A stretch of DNA of 64,000 bases. Source: JAMQPK01 sp963782595 (lineage in GTDB: Bacteria > Acidobacteriota > Vicinamibacteria > Vicinamibacterales > JAMQPK01). Both the position numbers and the translations under genes were made by a program. Location: assembly GCA_963782595.1 (NCBI GenBank), contig CAWAKJ010000005.1, positions 744,001 to 808,000 of the forward strand. Direction: 5' to 3'. This document shows, piece after piece, positions 61,586-64,000 of this stretch. The notes below the pieces were generated by a model. It was not told the DNA's origin, did no database searches, and saw only the letters and a program-made list of their open reading frames with translations. Every line of letters begins with the position of its first letter. Positions within the stretch are counted from its first letter, which is position 1.

Positions 61586-63281
61586 CCTGAAGCCGACCGA
61601 CGTCGTGATTGTGGGCATGGGCGCAGCCGGTGGTGTCGCCGCCCTTCCGCTGGCACAGGCAGGCTTGAGCGTGATCGGCCTTGAAGCGGGCTCGTGGCTG
61701 ACGGCGAAGGATTTTTCACCCGACGAGCTGCGTAATAACTACCGTGCCTGGCCGCACTCGGTGCAGAAGGCCAATCGTGAGGTGCCGACGCACCGGCCGA
61801 ACGCATCGGCACCGTATTCGCCGCGTCCGACGTTTCACCCGATGATGAACGGCGTCGGCGGTACGTCGCTCCATTACTGGGCCCAGAGCTGGCGGCTCAG
61901 TCCGTGGGATTTCAAGGTAGTGAGCGAGACGACGCGGCGCTACGGCGCGTCGAGGATTCCCGCAGGGTCAACGGTCGAAGACTGGCCGTTCGGCGTCGAC
62001 GAACTGGAGCGCTACTACGATATCGTCGAGCGCGAGCTCGGCGTGTCGGGCAAGGCCGGCAACATCAACGGCCGCATCGATCGCCGCGGGAATATCTTTG
62101 AAGCACCGCGGCGACGCGAGTATCCGATGCCGCCACTGCGATGGACCGACTGGCACGAGAAGATGGCATCAGCAGCTCGCGGCCTCGGGTGGAATCCGTT
62201 TCCAGGGCCCGCAGCTGTCAATACCGTCACTTATGAAGGCCGTCCCGGGTGCGCGTATCACGGCTTCTGCGCACGCGGTGGGTGTCACGTCAACGCGAAA
62301 GGATCGACGGCGGTCACCACGATTCCCAAGGCGCAGAAGACCGGCACGCTGGATGTCGTCACCGAGGCGCACGTCACCGAAGTAAATGTGGATGGGAATG
62401 GGCGTGTCACCGGCGTCACCTACGTGAAGGCCAAGGAGGAATATTTCCAGCCCGCGGAGGTCGTGCTGCTGGCGATGTACACCTACGAGAACGTGCGGAC
62501 GCTGCTGCTCTCGAAATCGAAGGCCTTTCCGAACGGGCTGGCCAATAACCACGGCCAGGTCGGCAAGCACTACATGACGCACGCGACCGGTGGCAGCGTC
62601 CAGGCGTTGTTCCCGATGAACTTGAACAACTGGTACGGGCTTCCGGCGCAGGGCGTCGCCATCGACGACTTCGCGGACGACAACTTCGATCACGCGAAAC
62701 TCGATTTCATCGGCGGCGGAAACCTGTTCGTGTATTCAGATCGCCGGCCCATTGGCGCCGCCAGCATGAACACCTTCGGCAAGGTGCCGGCCTGGGGATC
62801 GAAGTGGAAGGCGTTCGTCAAGCAGAACGCCGATCGCTGGCACGGCGCGTACATCCAGAAGACCACACTTCCGTATGAGGACAACTATCTCGACCTCGAT
62901 CCCACCGTGAAGGATCCGCTCGGGTTGCCGGTGTGTCGCATCACTGCGGATTTCAAGGAGAACGAACGCAAGGCCACGATGTTCGTGGGCGACCGGATGG
63001 AAGAGTGGTATCGGGCGGCCGGTGCCACCGACGTGGTTCGAAATCCGCTCGGCACGATGGGACCGTCGACGCACGCATATGGCGGCACCCGCATGGGCGA
63101 CAACCCCGGGACGAACGTCGTGAATCGCTGGGGCCTGGCGCACGAGACGCCGAACCTCGGTATTCTCGGCGCATCGGTGATGGGCACCAGCGGCGCGCAC
63201 AATCCCACCCTCACAGCGCAGGCGCTTGCGTGGAGGACGGCGGAATACTTGATCAAGAACTGGAAAACAGTCGCGATGTGA
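61575..63281 (+). CDS. GMC-family FAD-dependent oxidoreductase
   Basis: A 568-residue flavoprotein without signal peptide. FAD motif VIVGMGAAGGVAALPLAQAG, GLEAGSW, the GMC block MMNGVGGTSLHYWAQSWRLS, CAYHGFCARGGCHVNAKGST, and a C-terminal GTRMGDNPGTNVVNRWGLAH with VMGTSGAHNPTLTAQA (catalytic His/Asn region). It matches large subunits of periplasmic sugar/alcohol dehydrogenases that work with a subunit 3 and a cytochrome c; no cytochrome gene follows. Oxidised substrate unknown. ATG 61575 is chosen over the open extension to 61548. Confidence 0.92.
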   Translation: MPINLKPTDVVIVGMGAAGGVAALPLAQAGLSVIGLEAGSWLTAKDFSPDELRNNYRAWPHSVQKANREVPTHRPNASAPYSPRPTFHPMMNGVGGTSLHYWAQSWRLSPWDFKVVSETTRRYGASRIPAGSTVEDWPFGVDELERYYDIVERELGVSGKAGNINGRIDRRGNIFEAPRRREYPMPPLRWTDWHEKMASAARGLGWNPFPGPAAVNTVTYEGRPGCAYHGFCARGGCHVNAKGSTAVTTIPKAQKTGTLDVVTEAHVTEVNVDGNGRVTGVTYVKAKEEYFQPAEVVLLAMYTYENVRTLLLSKSKAFPNGLANNHGQVGKHYMTHATGGSVQALFPMNLNNWYGLPAQGVAIDDFADDNFDHAKLDFIGGGNLFVYSDRRPIGAASMNTFGKVPAWGSKWKAFVKQNADRWHGAYIQKTTLPYEDNYLDLDPTVKDPLGLPVCRITADFKENERKATMFVGDRMEEWYRAAGATDVVRNPLGTMGPSTHAYGGTRMGDNPGTNVVNRWGLAHETPNLGILGASVMGTSGAHNPTLTAQALAWRTAEYLIKNWKTVAM

Positions 63282-63282
63282 C

Positions 63283-63390
63283 AGTCGAAAGGCGCAAGTC
63301 GGAAGTCGTAAGGCGCAAGTCGTAAGGCGCAAGTCATAGGCCGGCTTGCGCCTCGCCTTGCGACTAACGACTTCCGACTTGCGCCTCGCG
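63283..63390. terminator. GGCGCAAGTCG word satellite with 20-bp inverted repeat
   Basis: AGGCGCAAGTCGGAAGTCGT (63290-63309) is exactly complementary to 63367-63386. Further AAGGCGCAAGTCGT words lie between. It lies between the convergent GMC gene and the small gene at 63392. Confidence 0.8.
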
Positions 63391-63391
63391 A

Positions 63392-63586
63392 CTAATCTTG
63401 CGGCGGAATCTCCATACCAAACACGTCCGGTTCGGGGCCCGAGTCGACTCTGCCGGGCAGATCTACCTTCGATTTGAAATCGTCGAACCCCGCCTTCCGT
63501 TTGTGTTCGTCCGGGCGTTCGACGTTCGGCTTCTCACGCGACCGTTCGTTCGGCTTCCTGGTCGGCGTGGGTTCATCTCTTTTCAT
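63392..63586 (-). CDS. Small hydrophilic protein (64 aa)
   Basis: ATG 63586 with GGAG upstream (AACGAAGGAGACCTTCA). Lys/Pro/Glu-rich and probably disordered: MKRDEPTPTRKPNERSREKP, then GFDDFKSKVDLPG and a PDVFGMEIPPQD end. No family recognised. Composition similar to the protein at 59244-59501. Confidence 0.6.
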   Translation of the reverse strand: MKRDEPTPTRKPNERSREKPNVERPDEHKRKAGFDDFKSKVDLPGRVDSGPEPDVFGMEIPPQD

Positions 63587-63669
63587 TGAAGGTCTCCTTC
63601 GTTCTGAGGCTGCAAGAGGAGTACCGGACGATGGGGCGATGGCCATCCCAGATGGTCTATAGTCGAGAC

Positions 63670-64000
63670 ATGCGTGCCTTCGTTCTAGTTGTAATTGCGG
63701 TTGCGTTTACCCGCGCAGCGTCGGCGCAGACGCCCGTGCCGTATGCGGTTGTGTTCGATTCATACATGACGCCGGCGGCGGGCGCGCAAAACCTCGCCAC
63801 ACTGCAAGGCCTTCTTGCAGCGACCGAAGATCGCTGGCTGCCGGCCAAATTCGGCACAGAGCGCAGTCGTCCCGTTCTCGCGCTCGGCATCCTCTATAGA
63901 GCCGGCAAATTTCTCGCGCTCGACGTCCCGCAGGATCACATGCTGCTCGTCGTCGCGCACGAAATGTTCGGTCACGGCGCGCGGTTTCGAGAGCTTGGGA
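63670..64000 (+). CDS. Secreted HExxH protein, 3' end outside window
   Basis: The first 110 residues of an exported protein. ATG 63670 gives a signal peptide (MRAFVLVVIAVAFTRAASAQ). The mature part reads VPYAVVFDSYMTPAAGAQNL and LVVAHEMFGHGARFRELG; the latter contains HEMFGH, a possible zincin HExxH motif. Nothing more can be said without the C-terminus. Confidence 0.7.
   Translation, partial: MRAFVLVVIAVAFTRAASAQTPVPYAVVFDSYMTPAAGAQNLATLQGLLAATEDRWLPAKFGTERSRPVLALGILYRAGKFLALDVPQDHMLLVVAHEMFGHGARFRELG

Overview
The window looks like chromosomal DNA of an Acidobacteriota bacterium, most likely of the Vicinamibacteria type. This is inferred from high GC, Oar-like TonB-dependent receptors with a carboxypeptidase-regulatory N-domain, DUF6152 and DUF1592/DUF1552 secreted proteins, and Ser/Thr kinases fused to TPRs beside an ECF sigma factor. 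No rRNA, tRNA, CRISPR array, phage gene or transposase was recognised. Genes cover most of the sequence on both strands.

Layout. 1-6580: a cluster of exported proteins, namely four paralogues of an unnamed 'PDLQGxW' family (one cut by the window edge, one frameshifted), a DUF6152 protein, a diheme cytochrome and a heme/cupredoxin lipoprotein. 6715-14336: a pectin-type locus on the minus strand (ROK regulator, family 10 pectate lyase, large TonB-dependent receptor, SnoaL-cupin lipoprotein). 14574-20745: TPR kinase, a YjhG/YagF-type D-xylonate dehydratase, a coiled-coil protein and a periplasmic cupin. 20746-21271: a spacer packed with nested hairpins. 21272-28236: beta-barrel, B12-binding radical SAM protein, second TonB receptor, receiver-only regulator and a two-domain secreted protein. 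28371-36422: LmbE deacetylase, PLP decarboxylase, a HExxH protein, an ECF sigma/kinase pair and a PEGA protein. 36457-41791: DUF1592-DUF1552-ankyrin operon. 41886-50738: pirin, small enzymes, BON-SRPBCC protein, a catalytically dead beta-lactamase-like protein, a DUF4390-like protein, two FKBPs and a Cys-rich membrane protein. 50798-64000: second LmbE protein, beta-propeller, two-component system, desaturase, ABC exporter (frameshifted), a REP-interrupted secreted gene, a shortened SDR, a DinB-like protein, a GMC dehydrogenase with its small subunit, and a partial HExxH protein.

The most unusual content lies between and across the genes. (1) Six copies of a 26-bp palindrome (core TCCGGCTAAAGCCGGA) lie 11-15 nt ahead of four start codons; one supplies a stop codon, and one splits a signal-peptide region so that removing exactly 26 bp restores the frame. 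(2) A related repeat is carried in frame inside the DUF1592 gene. (3) Two copies of a composite intergenic element occur, one 'empty' and one carrying an extra ~66-bp hairpin. (4) Many spacers contain their own short-word satellite, often folded as a long inverted repeat between convergent genes. (5) Five genes carry an apparent single-base insertion, and four of these fall on the same hexamer, GGTACT (AGTACC on the plus strand). That pattern could be consensus error at a modified motif or a real mutational hotspot.
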